A stretch of DNA of 64,000 nt, from the NCBI RefSeq assembly GCF_907164575.1, contig NZ_CAJQYY010000019.1, positions 1 through 64,000 of the forward strand, read 5' to 3'. Source of the DNA: Paraburkholderia gardini. GTDB taxonomy: Bacteria > Pseudomonadota > Gammaproteobacteria > Burkholderiales > Burkholderiaceae. Positions 25,158-35,913 of the stretch are shown here, one piece after another; position 1 is the first letter of the stretch; each line of letters opens with the position of its first letter. The position numbers and the translations under genes are program-made. The notes beneath the pieces are model-generated. The model saw only the letters and a list, made by a program, of their open reading frames with translations, was not told where the DNA came from and did no database searches.

Positions 25158-25480
25158 GTTTCAGGCAGCCTGTGGCCTGGCATTTCGCGCCAATGACCGG
25201 CGGTCGATGCCTCCGGAACGTGCTGGATTGCGGGGTTGCGGTGAACGGCGTGAGCGTCCCGGATTGCGCGGCGCGCGCCACGCGCAAAAGAAAGCCAACG
25301 GGTGGCGATGAGCGGTATAAGCGCCAGCGACGCTGCGTGCGAAAGGCGCGGCCTATACTGCCTGAGACCGGCCCCATCGGGCGCCGGCTCGACATTGACC
25401 CAGCCTCGGCCATGCGTTGCCCTGCTGTTGCACACACCGCACAGCGCGACGCGGGCACTCATCAATCACGGAGTTTCACG

Positions 25481-26212
25481 GTGACCCGGACAGACGCTAA
25501 ACGCAGCGCCCTCGTGCTCTTCTCCGGTGGTCAGGACTCGGCCACCTGCCTCGCATGGGCGCTCGAACGATACGAAACAGTCGAGACGCTCGGCTTCGAT
25601 TACGGTCAGCGGCATCGCGTCGAACTGGAATGCCGCGAGGGGTTTCGCAGCGCGGTCGCGCGCGAATTTCCCGCGTGGAGCGAGCGGCTCGGCGACGATC
25701 ACATGATTGATCTCGGCGTGCTCGGCGCGATCAGCGATACCGCGATGACGCGCGAGATCCAGATCGAAGCCGCCGCAAGTGGCCTGCCGAATACGTTCGT
25801 GCCCGGCCGCAATCTGATGTTCATGACGATCGCCGCGGCCATTGCGTATCGTCGCGGATTGCAGGTGCTGGTGGGTGGAATGTGCGAAACGGATTTTTCG
25901 GGCTATCCCGATTGCCGCGACGACACGATGAAAGCACTGCAGGTTGCGCTGAATCTCGGCATGGACAGCCGTTTCCTGCTCGAAACACCGCTGATGTGGC
26001 TCGACAAGGCCGACACCTGGCGGCTCGCGCTGGAGCTGGGCGGCGAAGCGCTCGTCGAGCTGATCCGGGTCGAGACGCACACGTGCTATGTCGGCGAGCG
26101 CGCCGAACTGCACAAGTGGGGTTTCGGCTGCGGCGAATGTCCGGCGTGCAAATTGCGCAAGCGCGGCTATGAAGCGTATCTCGCCGGCGAGAAAGTAACG
26201 GAACCGGTTTAA
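25481..26212 (+). CDS. queC: 7-cyano-7-deazaguanine synthase QueC
   Basis: A 243-residue PP-loop ATPase that converts 7-carboxy-7-deazaguanine to preQ0 with ATP and ammonia, the step after QueE in queuosine synthesis. The PP-loop is [14 protein letters not shown] (about 10-23), FDYGQRH and VPGRNLMFM are family segments, and the C-terminal zinc site is [14 protein letters not shown] with an upstream Cys. The start is a GTG at 25481 preceded by GGAG; upstream sequence in frame is not homologous. First gene of queC-queE-queD. Confidence 0.95.
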   Translation: MTRTDAKRSALVLFSGGQDSATCLAWALERYETVETLGFDYGQRHRVELECREGFRSAVAREFPAWSERLGDDHMIDLGVLGAISDTAMTREIQIEAAASGLPNTFVPGRNLMFMTIAAAIAYRRGLQVLVGGMCETDFSGYPDCRDDTMKALQVALNLGMDSRFLLETPLMWLDKADTWRLALELGGEALVELIRVETHTCYVGERAELHKWGFGCGECPACKLRKRGYEAYLAGEKVTEPV

Positions 26213-26290
26213 CCGCCGCGCAGCAAGGCGCGACAACGCCCGCGCAGCACAGGCAGTCAACACATTCAGGATATTCAGGCAGAAAGCAGC

Positions 26291-26923
26291 ATGACGTACG
26301 CGGTCAAGGAAATCTTCTACACATTGCAGGGCGAGGGCGCGAATGCCGGGCGCCCGGCCGTGTTCTGCCGCTTCGCCGGCTGCAATCTGTGGTCGGGCCG
26401 CGAGGAAGATCGCGCCGACGCCGTGTGCCGCTTCTGCGATACGGATTTCGTCGGCACCGACGGTGAGAACGGCGGCAAATTCCGCGCGGCGGATGAACTG
26501 GTCGCGAAGATTGCGTCGCTGTGGCCGGAAGGCGAAGGGCAGCGCTTTGTCGTGTGTACCGGCGGTGAACCGATGCTGCAGATCGACCCGCCGTTCGTCG
26601 ATGCGCTGCACGCCGCCGGCTTCGAAATCGCGATCGAAACCAACGGCTCGCTGCCCGTGCTGGACACCATCGACTGGATCTGCGTGAGCCCGAAAGCCGA
26701 CGCGCCGCTCGTCGTCACGAAGGGCAACGAGCTGAAGGTCGTCGTTCCGCAGGACAACCAGCGCCTCGCCGACTACGCGAAGCTCGATTTTGACTATTTC
26801 CTCGTGCAGCCGATGGACGGTCCGTCGCGCGATATCAACACGAAGCTCGCGATCGACTGGTGCAAGCGCCATCCGCAATGGCGCCTGTCGATGCAAACCC
26901 ACAAGTATCTGAACATTCCCTGA
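26291..26923 (+). CDS. queE: 7-carboxy-7-deazaguanine synthase QueE
   Basis: A 210-residue radical-SAM enzyme converting 6-carboxy-tetrahydropterin to 7-carboxy-7-deazaguanine. The cluster-binding cysteines are in an expanded motif (CNLWSG ... CRFC, about 31-49; CX14CX2C type) rather than CX3CX2C, as known for Burkholderia-type QueE. EIFYTLQGEGANAGRPAVF is the conserved substrate-binding start and VVCTGGEPMLQ the radical-SAM GGE motif. It sits 78 bp after queC and 6 bp before queD. Confidence 0.95.
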   Translation: MTYAVKEIFYTLQGEGANAGRPAVFCRFAGCNLWSGREEDRADAVCRFCDTDFVGTDGENGGKFRAADELVAKIASLWPEGEGQRFVVCTGGEPMLQIDPPFVDALHAAGFEIAIETNGSLPVLDTIDWICVSPKADAPLVVTKGNELKVVVPQDNQRLADYAKLDFDYFLVQPMDGPSRDINTKLAIDWCKRHPQWRLSMQTHKYLNIP

Positions 26924-26929
26924 TCCGCC

Positions 26930-27376
26930 GTGCTGACGATTACCCGAAAACTCGAATTCGATGCGGGCCACCGCATTCCCGATCACCGCAGCCAGTGCCG
27001 TAACCTGCACGGCCACCGGTATGTGCTCGAAATCACGCTGCAAGGCGATCTCGTCGATACGGAAGGTGCGCCGGATCGCGGCATGGTGATGGATTTCGCC
27101 GACGTGAAGTCGCTCGCGAACCAGCATCTCGTGGACCTGTGGGACCACGCGTTTCTCGTCTACGCAGGCGACACGCAGGTGCGCGGCTTCCTCGAAACGA
27201 TGCCTGGCCACAAGACGGTCGTGCTCGACCGCATTCCGACCGTCGAAAATCTCGCCGCCGTCGCGTTCGATATTCTCGCGAACGTCTACGATGCGCATTA
27301 CGGCGTGAACCTGCGGCTGCACAAGGTGCGGCTTTACGAAACGCCTAACTGCTGGGCTGACGTCGTTCGCGACTGA
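26930..27376 (+). CDS. queD: 6-carboxytetrahydropterin synthase QueD
   Basis: A 148-residue member of the PTPS family that turns 7,8-dihydroneopterin triphosphate into 6-carboxy-tetrahydropterin, the first committed queuosine step. Zinc-ligand histidines are in DAGHRIPDH and NLHGHRYVLEI, with catalytic Cys in SQCRNLHGH; PTVENLAAVAFDIL and VRLYETPNCWADV complete the family signature. It uses a GTG start at 26930, six bases after the queE stop. GTP cyclohydrolase and queF are not in the window. Confidence 0.94.
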   Translation: MLTITRKLEFDAGHRIPDHRSQCRNLHGHRYVLEITLQGDLVDTEGAPDRGMVMDFADVKSLANQHLVDLWDHAFLVYAGDTQVRGFLETMPGHKTVVLDRIPTVENLAAVAFDILANVYDAHYGVNLRLHKVRLYETPNCWADVVRD

Positions 27377-27527
27377 ACGGGCGCGTTATTGTCACGGTAT
27401 GATCGCGGCGTAACCAGCCGGAGCGAGACATGCCGTACACCACACCGACAAGCGGGCGCGACCGCCGCCGCGCCGACGTCGAATCCAGTGCTTCCCGCCG
27501 CCCCGCGCGTCGTGAGGGAGCACCGCG

Positions 27528-28307
27528 ATGAGCACGTTCACCAATCCTCTCAAGCTACGCCTGAAAGAACCGGATCCGCTGTTCGGATTGTGGCTTTCGC
27601 TCGGCAGCGATTCCGCCGCCGAAGCGCTCGCGCACGCGGGCTTCGACTGGCTCCTGATCGACATGGAGCACTCGCCGAACGACAGCGTCGATGTCACCGG
27701 CCAGTTGCGCGCGATTGCTGCGGCGCATCTTCCGACTGAACCCGTCGTGCGTCTGCCGGCGAGCGAGGCGTGGCTCGTCAAACGCGTGCTCGACGCGGGC
27801 GCGCGCACGTTGATGTTTCCGAATATCGAAACGGCTGAAGAAGCGGCGCAGGCCGTGCGTCTGACGCAATACCCGGTTGCCGGCGGCGACGGCCTGCGTG
27901 GCGTCGCGGGCGCGGTGCGCGCGGCGGCGTACGGCATGCGGCGCGACTACGTGCAGAACGCGAATGCGCAGATCGCGACGATCGTGCAGATCGAGTCGGC
28001 GCACGCCGTCGACAATATCGAGCAGATCGCGGCCACGCCCGGTATCGACTGCCTGTTCATCGGACCAGCCGATCTCGCCGCGAGCCTCGGCCATCTCGGC
28101 GACTCGAAGCATCCGGAGGTCATCGCTGCCATCGCGCGTGTCACCGCGGTCGCGCATCGCGCGAAGGTGGCGACGGGCATCTTCGCCATGGATGTCCTGA
28201 GTGCGCGGCAGTATCGCGCCGAAGGTTTCCGCTTTATCGCGCTCGCCGCGGACGTCATGTGGATGTTGCGCGCGACGCGCCAGGCGCTGCAGGAGGTGCG
28301 TTCATGA
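27528..28307 (+). CDS. HpcH/HpaI-family aldolase
   Basis: A 259-residue class II, metal-dependent aldolase of the HpaI/GarL group, which cleaves 4-hydroxy-2-oxo acids to pyruvate and an aldehyde. The family start FGLWLSLGSDSAAEALAHAG is followed by WLLIDMEHSPND with the metal/base residues. Later segments are LMFPNIETAEEAAQAV, IVQIESAHAVDNI (metal Glu) and FIGPADLAASLG (metal Asp). Length matches the family (about 255). Substrate is undetermined because no degradation-pathway gene flanks it. The downstream Sel1 gene overlaps it by ATGA, so they are translated together. Confidence 0.9.
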   Translation: MSTFTNPLKLRLKEPDPLFGLWLSLGSDSAAEALAHAGFDWLLIDMEHSPNDSVDVTGQLRAIAAAHLPTEPVVRLPASEAWLVKRVLDAGARTLMFPNIETAEEAAQAVRLTQYPVAGGDGLRGVAGAVRAAAYGMRRDYVQNANAQIATIVQIESAHAVDNIEQIAATPGIDCLFIGPADLAASLGHLGDSKHPEVIAAIARVTAVAHRAKVATGIFAMDVLSARQYRAEGFRFIALAADVMWMLRATRQALQEVRS

Positions 28308-29011
28308 TCCGCGTTTCATTGCCTGCATGGCTGGCACTCGCCGCGACCGTTGCAGTACTCGCGACACCGATGCAGGCCCATGCGCAGACGGTCGTCTCGC
28401 CCAGGGCCGCGGAAGCCGAGACGCAGACGGCTGTCGCCGACTACAACGCGGGCAACTTCGGACCGGCGCTCGCTGAATTCCGCAAGGCTGCGCAGCACGG
28501 CAGCCGCCTCGCCGAATTCAACTACGCGATGATGCTGCTGAACGGCGAAGGTACCGCACCCGATGTCGACGAAGGCAAGAAGTGGTTGCGCAAGGCCGCC
28601 GACGCGAACATGTCGCACGCGCAGTATGTGTACGGAAAGATGTACGACGATGGCGAATTCGTCAGCCGCGATCCGTCGGAGGCGCACACATGGTTTTTGA
28701 AGGCGGCAAAGCAGGGACACGTGCAGGCCGAACTGGCCCTTGCAAACCAGTTCCTGGACGGTCGCGGTACCGCGCGCGACAACCAGCAGGCGTTCATCTG
28801 GTACAAGAAAGCGGCCGAAGGCGGCGATATGACCGCGCAGTACGTGACGGGCTCATTTTATGAGCGTGGGGGCGATGGCGTCGACCGTAACCTGAATGTC
28901 GCGCGGGCCTACTACGCGGCAGCCGCGGCGCAGGGCGATCCGGCGGCGCGCCTGAAATACCAGCAGCTCACCTCGCAGCTTCAGCAGGAACACGAGGCGA
29001 AACCGCAGTAG
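28304..29011 (+). CDS. Sel1-repeat protein, exported
   Basis: A 235-residue protein with a signal peptide (hydrophobic LAALAATVAVLA-type core, cleavage probably after MQAHA, about residue 24). Four to five Sel1-like helical repeats follow between about 45 and 215, for example EFNYAMMLLNGEGTAPDVDE, QYVYGKMYDDGEFVSRD and ELALANQFLDGRGTARDN. Sel1 repeats are protein-interaction solenoids; no enzymatic residue is expected. AGGAGG precedes the ATG, which overlaps the aldolase stop. The partner is unknown. Confidence 0.9.
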   Translation: MIRVSLPAWLALAATVAVLATPMQAHAQTVVSPRAAEAETQTAVADYNAGNFGPALAEFRKAAQHGSRLAEFNYAMMLLNGEGTAPDVDEGKKWLRKAADANMSHAQYVYGKMYDDGEFVSRDPSEAHTWFLKAAKQGHVQAELALANQFLDGRGTARDNQQAFIWYKKAAEGGDMTAQYVTGSFYERGGDGVDRNLNVARAYYAAAAAQGDPAARLKYQQLTSQLQQEHEAKPQ

Positions 29012-29070
29012 CGCGATTCGCGGCGGCCGGCATTCGCCAGCCGCCGCGTGCATCGCCTGTCAACGACAGA

Positions 29071-30219
29071 TTAGCTCTTCATCAATCGTTTCTGTCGCGC
29101 GACGCTCATGATGAGCCCGGTCGCGATGCCGAGCGTAATCAACGCCGTTCCGCCGTAACTCATGAACGGCAACGGTACGCCGACAACCGGCAGAATTCCG
29201 CTCACCATTCCGATATTCACGAACGCGTAGGTGAAAAACGCCATCGTCAGGGAACCGGCGAGCAGCCGGCCAAACAGCGTCGCCCCGTTCGCCGCGATGT
29301 AGAGCCCGCGCGCGATCAGCAGCATGTAAAGCGTCAGTAGCACGATGCCGCCGGCGAGTCCGAATTCCTCCGAAAACACCGCGAAAATGAAGTCGGTGTG
29401 CTTTTCCGGGATGAATTCGAGGTGAGCCTGGGTGCCCTTCATCCAGCCCTTGCCGGTTGCGCCGCCGGAGCCGATCGCAATCACCGCCTGGATGGTGTGG
29501 AAGCCCTTGCCGAGCGGATCCGAGGTCGGATCGAGCAGTGTGCAGATACGGTGCTTCTGGTAATCGTGCATCAGCGGCCACGTGACTTCCGGCTGGCAGA
29601 TCCTGTTCTGGAACACGGCGATCGAACCCACCGCGATCACGGCGGCAATCAGCACCGGCACGATCAGCTTGAAACTCAAACCCGCGAAGTAAATGACGAA
29701 GAGACCCGCGGCAAACACGAGCACGGCCGTGCCGAGGTCCGGCTGTTTCGCGATCAGTCCGACGGGAATCACGAGGATCAGCAGGCCGACCGCGTAGTCG
29801 AACCAGCGCATCACCCCTTCGCGCTTCTGGTAGTACCACGCGAGCATCATCGGCGTCGCGATCTTCATGATCTCGGACGGCTGGATCACCACGCCGACGT
29901 TGATCCAGCGCTTCGCGCCCTTGCGCGTCAGCCCGAACATCGCCACGGCAACCAGCAGCGCGATGCCAAATGTATAGAGCGGCAGCGCAAAGCGCATCAA
30001 CGTGGTGGGCGGCACGGTGGCGAGCGCCCACATCAGGACGAACGTCAGCATGATGTTGCGTAGCTGGTCTTCGACCTTGCCGGGCATGTCGAGCGTCGCG
30101 CTATACAACGTCACGATGCCGACGCACAGCAACAGAAAAACGATCAGCGCCAGCGGCTTGTCGAAGCCGAGGAACATGCTCTTGAGGCGATCGAGCCAGG
30201 CGCGCTTGTCGAATTGCAT
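29071..30219 (-). CDS. rodA: Rod-shape peptidoglycan polymerase RodA
   Basis: A 382-residue SEDS-family glycosyltransferase with about ten transmembrane helices, which polymerises lipid II into glycan strands during elongation together with PBP2. Conserved stretches include RWINVGVVIQPSEIMKIA, KQPDLGTA, and the C-terminal PVVGVPLPFMSYGG. The long extracytoplasmic loop between helices (QNRICQPEVTWPLMHDYQ) carries the family's catalytic region. It follows mrdA by 11 bp and is the last gene of mreB-mreC-mreD-mrdA-rodA. Confidence 0.96.
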   Translation of the reverse strand: MQFDKRAWLDRLKSMFLGFDKPLALIVFLLLCVGIVTLYSATLDMPGKVEDQLRNIMLTFVLMWALATVPPTTLMRFALPLYTFGIALLVAVAMFGLTRKGAKRWINVGVVIQPSEIMKIATPMMLAWYYQKREGVMRWFDYAVGLLILVIPVGLIAKQPDLGTAVLVFAAGLFVIYFAGLSFKLIVPVLIAAVIAVGSIAVFQNRICQPEVTWPLMHDYQKHRICTLLDPTSDPLGKGFHTIQAVIAIGSGGATGKGWMKGTQAHLEFIPEKHTDFIFAVFSEEFGLAGGIVLLTLYMLLIARGLYIAANGATLFGRLLAGSLTMAFFTYAFVNIGMVSGILPVVGVPLPFMSYGGTALITLGIATGLIMSVARQKRLMKS

Positions 30220-30230
30220 GCCGCTTTCCT

Positions 30231-32579
30231 TTATTCGTCCATGCCGCCGGTGGCCGGCTGATTCGGCGATGCCGGCGCGATGCCGGTGTCGCGCGAGGGC
30301 GCGGCCGCCGTCGTCGGTGTTTCGCTGGCCGGGCGCGATGGATGCGGCGTCTTGCGGGCCGGTTTCACAGCGTCGGAAGCGGAAATTGCATCGGTCGCGG
30401 AAGCGCTTTTACGGGCGGCGCGTGCCGCCTTCGACGCCGATGCCGCCAGCGGCTTCGCCGCATCAGCCGCCGTGGATGCCGGCGACGCCCCGGAAGCCGC
30501 TCCCGCCGCATCGGGCTTCGGCTTCACCGGCGCGCCCGGAGGCGGCGGCAGCGGCGTATAGCCTGCCGCGACCCGGGTCGGCGTGGCGACATCCGGCGCT
30601 GGCGACGCCTCACCGATGACCGGTGCCGACGCGTCCTCCGTTGCCGACGCCGCCGCTTCGATGGCGGCCGCTTCCGCGCCTGGTTTCGCGCGGTCGACGA
30701 GGTAATAGTCGAGCACGCGACGCGCGATCGGCCCCGCGACCTGCGCGCCCCAGCCGCCGTTTTCGACGATCAGCGCCACTGCGATGCGCGGATGATCGGC
30801 CGGTGCGAACGCGATAAAGAGCGCGTGGTCGCGCAGATGCTCGGCGAGCGCGTGACCGTGGTATTTCGCGCCCTGCAGCGAGAACACCTGCGCCGTGCCG
30901 GTCTTGCCGGCCGCCAGATACGCCGCGTTGCGGAACACCTGATATGCGGTGCCCGACGGATTCGTCGTCACGTTTTCCATCCCGCGCTTGACGACGTCGA
31001 TGTCCTGCTGCGCGACGTTGATGCGGCCATCGTCCTTCGGCACCGTCAGGCGCGTGGCGTGCGTGATCGGATTCTCGATCTCTTTCACGAGGTGAGGCTT
31101 CATCAGCACGCCGTTGTTGGCGAGCGTCGCGGTGGCGTGCGCGAGTTGCAGGATCGTGAACGAGTTGTAGCCCTGGCCGATGCCGAGACTGATCGTTTCG
31201 CCTTCATACCAGCGCTGCTGTTCCGGCTTGCGATACGCCTTGCGCTTCCATTCGGTCGACGGCAGGATGCCGCGCGCCTCGCCGGAAATGTCGATGCCGG
31301 TGATCTGCCCGAAGCCCCACGGCTTCATGAAGTTGGCAATCGCGTTCACGCCCAGATCGTGCGCGAGCATGTAGAAATACGTGTCGTTCGACACCATGAT
31401 CGCGCGGTTCATGTCGATCCAGCCCTGGCCTTGCGGCACGTCGTTGCGGAACGTGTGGCCGGCGAAGGTGTACGAACCCGGATCCTGGAAGCCCCAGCCC
31501 GGCGTGCGCTTGTGCAGGGTGAGCGCGGCGAGCGCCATGAACGGCTTGTACGTCGACCCCGGCGGATACGTGCCGTGTAATGGACGGTTCAGCAATGGGT
31601 GATCCGGCGAATTGTTCAGCTCGTCCCAGGTCTGCTGGTCGATGCCGTCGACGAACGAGTTCGGATCGAAACTCGGCGCCGACACGAATGCGAGCACGTC
31701 GCCCGTCGACGGCTCGATGGCGACGAGTGCGCCGCGCCGGCCCGCGAATGCCTGCTCCGCGACCTGCTGCAGGCCGATATCCAGCGACAGCACGAGGTTG
31801 TTGCCCGGCGTCGCCTGGGTACGCGACAGCGTGCGAACCGGACGGCCGCCGGCGGTCACTTCCACTTCCTCGAAACCCGTCAGGCCGTGCAGTTCGGTCT
31901 CGTAACTCTGCTCGACGCCGATCTTGCCGATGTAGTCCGTGCCCTTGTAGTTGTTGGCGTCGAGACGCGGATCGTAGTGGTCGGAATCCGTGTCGTTCTG
32001 GTCGCTGACGTCGTCGATGCGTTCCTGGTCGCGCTGCGAAATCCGCCCGATATAGCCGATCACGTGCGCCGCCGTCGGACCCAGCGGATATTGACGGAAC
32101 AGGCGCGCGCGCACTTCGACGCCCGGAAAACGGAAACGTTGCGCGGTGAAACGCGCGACTTCCTCGTCGGTGAGACGCGTGCGGATCGGCAGGCTCTCGA
32201 AGTTCTTTGAGTCTTCCTGCAGCTTCTTGAAGCGGCGACGGTCGCGCGCATCGATCGGGATGACCGTCGAGAGGTTGTCGATGACGTTTTCCAGCGAGTC
32301 GTTCAGCTTCGACGGGGTGATTTCGAGCGTGTAGGCCGAGTAGTTCTTCGCCAGCACGATGCCGTTACGGTCGGTGATGATGCCGCGGTTCGGCACGATC
32401 GGCGCGACGGAAATACGGTTTTCGTCGGCTTGCAGCGAATATTTGCTGTAGTGCCAAACCTGCAGGAACAGGAAACGAAAACCGATCAGCCCGAAGCAGA
32501 TGAACACGAACACACCCGCTGCGGCGACCCGCAGGCGGAACTTCGAAAGTTGCTGTTGTGTGTCGTTGAATTCGGTCAT
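30231..32579 (-). CDS. mrdA: Penicillin-binding protein 2
   Basis: A 782-residue class B transpeptidase that crosslinks peptidoglycan of the side wall. A single N-terminal membrane anchor (about 14-36), the pedestal dimerisation domain (about 60-240) and the transpeptidase domain follow. Motifs are SxxK with nucleophile Ser342 (GSTYKPFM), SxN (VSNDTYFYM) and KTG (AAGKTGTAQVF). After the enzyme domain there is an unusually long Ala/Pro/Ser-rich, probably disordered tail of about 140 residues; E. coli PBP2 has 633 residues in all. It lies between mreD and rodA. Confidence 0.96.
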   Translation of the reverse strand: MTEFNDTQQQLSKFRLRVAAAGVFVFICFGLIGFRFLFLQVWHYSKYSLQADENRISVAPIVPNRGIITDRNGIVLAKNYSAYTLEITPSKLNDSLENVIDNLSTVIPIDARDRRRFKKLQEDSKNFESLPIRTRLTDEEVARFTAQRFRFPGVEVRARLFRQYPLGPTAAHVIGYIGRISQRDQERIDDVSDQNDTDSDHYDPRLDANNYKGTDYIGKIGVEQSYETELHGLTGFEEVEVTAGGRPVRTLSRTQATPGNNLVLSLDIGLQQVAEQAFAGRRGALVAIEPSTGDVLAFVSAPSFDPNSFVDGIDQQTWDELNNSPDHPLLNRPLHGTYPPGSTYKPFMALAALTLHKRTPGWGFQDPGSYTFAGHTFRNDVPQGQGWIDMNRAIMVSNDTYFYMLAHDLGVNAIANFMKPWGFGQITGIDISGEARGILPSTEWKRKAYRKPEQQRWYEGETISLGIGQGYNSFTILQLAHATATLANNGVLMKPHLVKEIENPITHATRLTVPKDDGRINVAQQDIDVVKRGMENVTTNPSGTAYQVFRNAAYLAAGKTGTAQVFSLQGAKYHGHALAEHLRDHALFIAFAPADHPRIAVALIVENGGWGAQVAGPIARRVLDYYLVDRAKPGAEAAAIEAAASATEDASAPVIGEASPAPDVATPTRVAAGYTPLPPPPGAPVKPKPDAAGAASGASPASTAADAAKPLAASASKAARAARKSASATDAISASDAVKPARKTPHPSRPASETPTTAAAPSRDTGIAPASPNQPATGGMDE

Positions 32580-32717
32580 GCGCGTGTGGAATGGGCCGAC
32601 GGGCGGCCGTCAGGAAAAGCGTGCCCGCGGGCAATGGCGGGCGGAAAATCTAAACGTGGCGCGTCCGGCCGGCGGGATGAATACGTGTTCAATCGGGCTC
32701 CCGGCGCGCGGTGCGAC

Positions 32718-33230
32718 CTAGATGGGCCGGGTATCGTCCGGATCGGCGGGGCGGCGCTGCGGCATCAACAACAATACGCTTGCGATGGGCCAAAGTGCAG
32801 CTTCGACGAAGCCGTCGATCAGATAACCCCATCCGGGGAATGCGGCGCCCGTCAAAAGACGGATCACGAACGGCACGATCTGCGCGCCGACCAGCAGCGG
32901 CATGACCGCGAACGCCTGAATGCCGATCGACATCCACAGCACGCGGCGGTGAATCGTGATCGCGCCATACGACAGCACGGTATAGGCGAGCGCGTGTTCG
33001 CCGAGCAGGCTCGCGTTGTGCACGTCCATCAACAGGCCGAGGAAAAACGCGATGCCCATGCCGACCTTGCGCGGCTGGTGGACGTTCCAGAACAGCAGCA
33101 CCAGCGCGACGAAGTCGGGCACGCCGATCATCCGTCCCCACGGCATCAGGTTCAGCAGGAAGGCGGCGGCGAGACTGAACGCGATGAAGTACGGATTGAC
33201 CGGCTGCAGAATGTATTGCGGGCGGTTCAT
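32718..33230 (-). CDS. mreD: Rod-shape determining protein MreD
   Basis: A 170-residue inner-membrane protein with five or six hydrophobic helices, the MreD topology, forming part of the elongasome with MreC, PBP2 and RodA. The stretch FFLGLLMDVHNASLLGEHAL is characteristic of the family. It overlaps the end of mreC by ATGA, so translation is coupled. A 138-bp gap separates it from mrdA. Confidence 0.92.
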   Translation of the reverse strand: MNRPQYILQPVNPYFIAFSLAAAFLLNLMPWGRMIGVPDFVALVLLFWNVHQPRKVGMGIAFFLGLLMDVHNASLLGEHALAYTVLSYGAITIHRRVLWMSIGIQAFAVMPLLVGAQIVPFVIRLLTGAAFPGWGYLIDGFVEAALWPIASVLLLMPQRRPADPDDTRPI

Positions 33231-34375
33231 GGCTTCGTCCCCTGCACACTCTTTTCGGCCTTTTCGGCCTTTTCGGCCTTTTCGGTCTTTTCGCCTGTCC
33301 TGGCGCTGGCGGTTGCCGAAGCTGGCTGCGCGGCCCGTGCGTTTTTCCCGGCGGCCCGAGTGGCGGGTTTTTCAGCCGGCTTTTCCGTAGCTTTGTCCGC
33401 GCTCTTTTCACCGGTTTTTTCCGGTGCTTTCGCCGCGCCCGCGCTCTTTTCCGTGGCCTTGTCGGTCGGTTTTGCGTTGCGCTTCGCCTTCGCTTCTTTT
33501 GCGGCGGCGACGGGATCAGGTTCCGGAGGGCGTGGCGGAACGTCGTTCACGTAATGCAGCACGAGCAACTGACGCGCTCCGCGCACCTGTGCGACCGGTA
33601 CGCAGACCACGCGGGCGAACGCGGTGTCCGCCTGCTTGTCGACGCGCACCACCTTCGCAACCGGCAGACCCGGCGGATACACGCCGTCGAGGCCGCTTGT
33701 GACGAGTTCGTCGCCGGCCAGCACGTCGGCGCTGATCGGCACGAAGCGCAGATCGAGCGAATCGCCCTTCGGCGTGCCGTAGATCACGCTGCGCAGGCCC
33801 GTGCGCACGATCTGGACGGGCACGGCCTGATCCTTGTCGGTGAGCAGCGTGACTTCCGACTGCAGCGGGAACACGCGCGTGACCTGTCCGATGACGCCGT
33901 CTTCGTTGACGACCGGCGAACCGTCTTTCACGCCCTGCTGCGAGCCGCGCCCGATCACGACCTTCTGCGTGAACGGATCGCGCGTGTCGTACTGGATTTC
34001 GGCCGGCGTGGATTGCGTGGTGCTGCGCTGCGACAGTTCGAGCAGCGCGCGCAGATGGCTGTTTTCAGCGCCGAGTTCGGCGGCCAGGTTGGCCTGTTGC
34101 GACAACTGGAGGTTTTTCGCGCGCAGCCTGTCGTTCTCGCTGCGCAGCGTGGTGCTGCTCACGGCGAGGTCGGCTGCGCCCATGAACAGGTCGCGCGGCA
34201 CGAGCGCCGCGCGTTGCAACGGATAAAGGCCCGCACCGAGGACGCCGCGAACGATCTCAAGGGTTCGGAAGCGTGCGTCGGAGATCAGCAAGGCGAGCGC
34301 CAGCACGACGAAGAAGATCAGCCGTGCGAGTGCCGACGGGCCTTGCCTGAACAGGGGCGGCGGACTGTATTCCAT
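33227..34375 (-). CDS. mreC: Cell-shape determining protein MreC
   Basis: A 382-residue bitopic periplasmic scaffold of the elongasome. One transmembrane helix (about 17-38), a coiled coil (about 75-115; LRSENDRLRAKNLQLSQQAN) and the MreC double beta-barrel (about 120-275; VIGRGSQQGVKDGSPVVNE, GVIGQVTRVFP) are in the normal order. The last about 100 residues are Lys/Ala/Glu-rich and low complexity, ending in repeated EKA units encoded by a 9-bp tandem repeat at 33251-33295. The tail is absent from short MreC proteins and is probably unstructured. Confidence 0.95.
   Translation of the reverse strand: MEYSPPPLFRQGPSALARLIFFVVLALALLISDARFRTLEIVRGVLGAGLYPLQRAALVPRDLFMGAADLAVSSTTLRSENDRLRAKNLQLSQQANLAAELGAENSHLRALLELSQRSTTQSTPAEIQYDTRDPFTQKVVIGRGSQQGVKDGSPVVNEDGVIGQVTRVFPLQSEVTLLTDKDQAVPVQIVRTGLRSVIYGTPKGDSLDLRFVPISADVLAGDELVTSGLDGVYPPGLPVAKVVRVDKQADTAFARVVCVPVAQVRGARQLLVLHYVNDVPPRPPEPDPVAAAKEAKAKRNAKPTDKATEKSAGAAKAPEKTGEKSADKATEKPAEKPATRAAGKNARAAQPASATASARTGEKTEKAEKAEKAEKSVQGTKP
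33251..33295 (-). repeat. 9-bp tandem repeat in mreC 3' end
   Basis: On the plus strand three perfect CTTTTCGGC units are followed by two variant units (CTTTTCGGT, CTTTTCGCC). In mreC they encode EKA/EKT repeats. A 9-bp unit keeps the reading frame, so copy number can vary without truncating the protein. Confidence 0.85.
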
Positions 34376-34503
34376 GGTCGGCGCCGGGGGCGTGAGCGTG
34401 TTGGGTGAGACTGCGGCGCGTCAGATCGGCGCCTGGCGGGCGGCGACGGCAGCTGGCAACGCCAGCCGTTGGGTCCGCGCCGCTTTCATCAATTTAGACC
34501 CGC

Positions 34504-35547
<1,044 letters not shown>

Positions 35548-35913
35548 TCAAAAATCCTGTCTCGCTGGGGGCCGGGCCTCGCATCGTACGCGCAGGACGG
35601 CAGCGGAAAAAATAACAGCTTCAGGTCGGGCGGGAACATGCCACAGAAGCCTGAAACTGCGAGGGGAATCTACCGGAGACCGAAACAAGGCCATACGGTT
35701 CACTGGAAAATGTCCGGTAAGGCCTTGGTAAGTCAGACCGGGTTTGGGTCGAACGCGTAATGATACCTTATAATTTTGGATGTTTTGGAGGAAACGGACG
35801 GTACTTTTCGCCGTCGCCAGGCCCTTTTCGAGGGCGCGCTCCAATGTCGTAACTCTCTGTCGCAGCACTCTTTTTCCGCACTGCGCCAGTCCACGTCTCT
35901 TTCCGGTGACCGC
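35548..35913. promoter_or_regulatory. Divergent mreB/gatC intergenic region
   Basis: The 366 bp hold promoters for the rod-shape operon and for gatCAB. An exact TATAAT lies at 35769-35774 on the plus strand, with a weak TTGGGT (35744-35749) upstream at an overlong 19-bp spacing; it is the best candidate for gatC and would give a leader of about 130 nt. No gene is seen. Confidence 0.45.

Noticed and set aside
25036..25480. preQ1 riboswitch upstream of queC
   Set aside because: The short preQ1 aptamer consensus is not recognisable; only a terminator-like hairpin is seen.
25466..27322. Long minus-strand frame opposite queC-queE-queD
   Set aside because: Spans three real genes on the other strand and has no domain.
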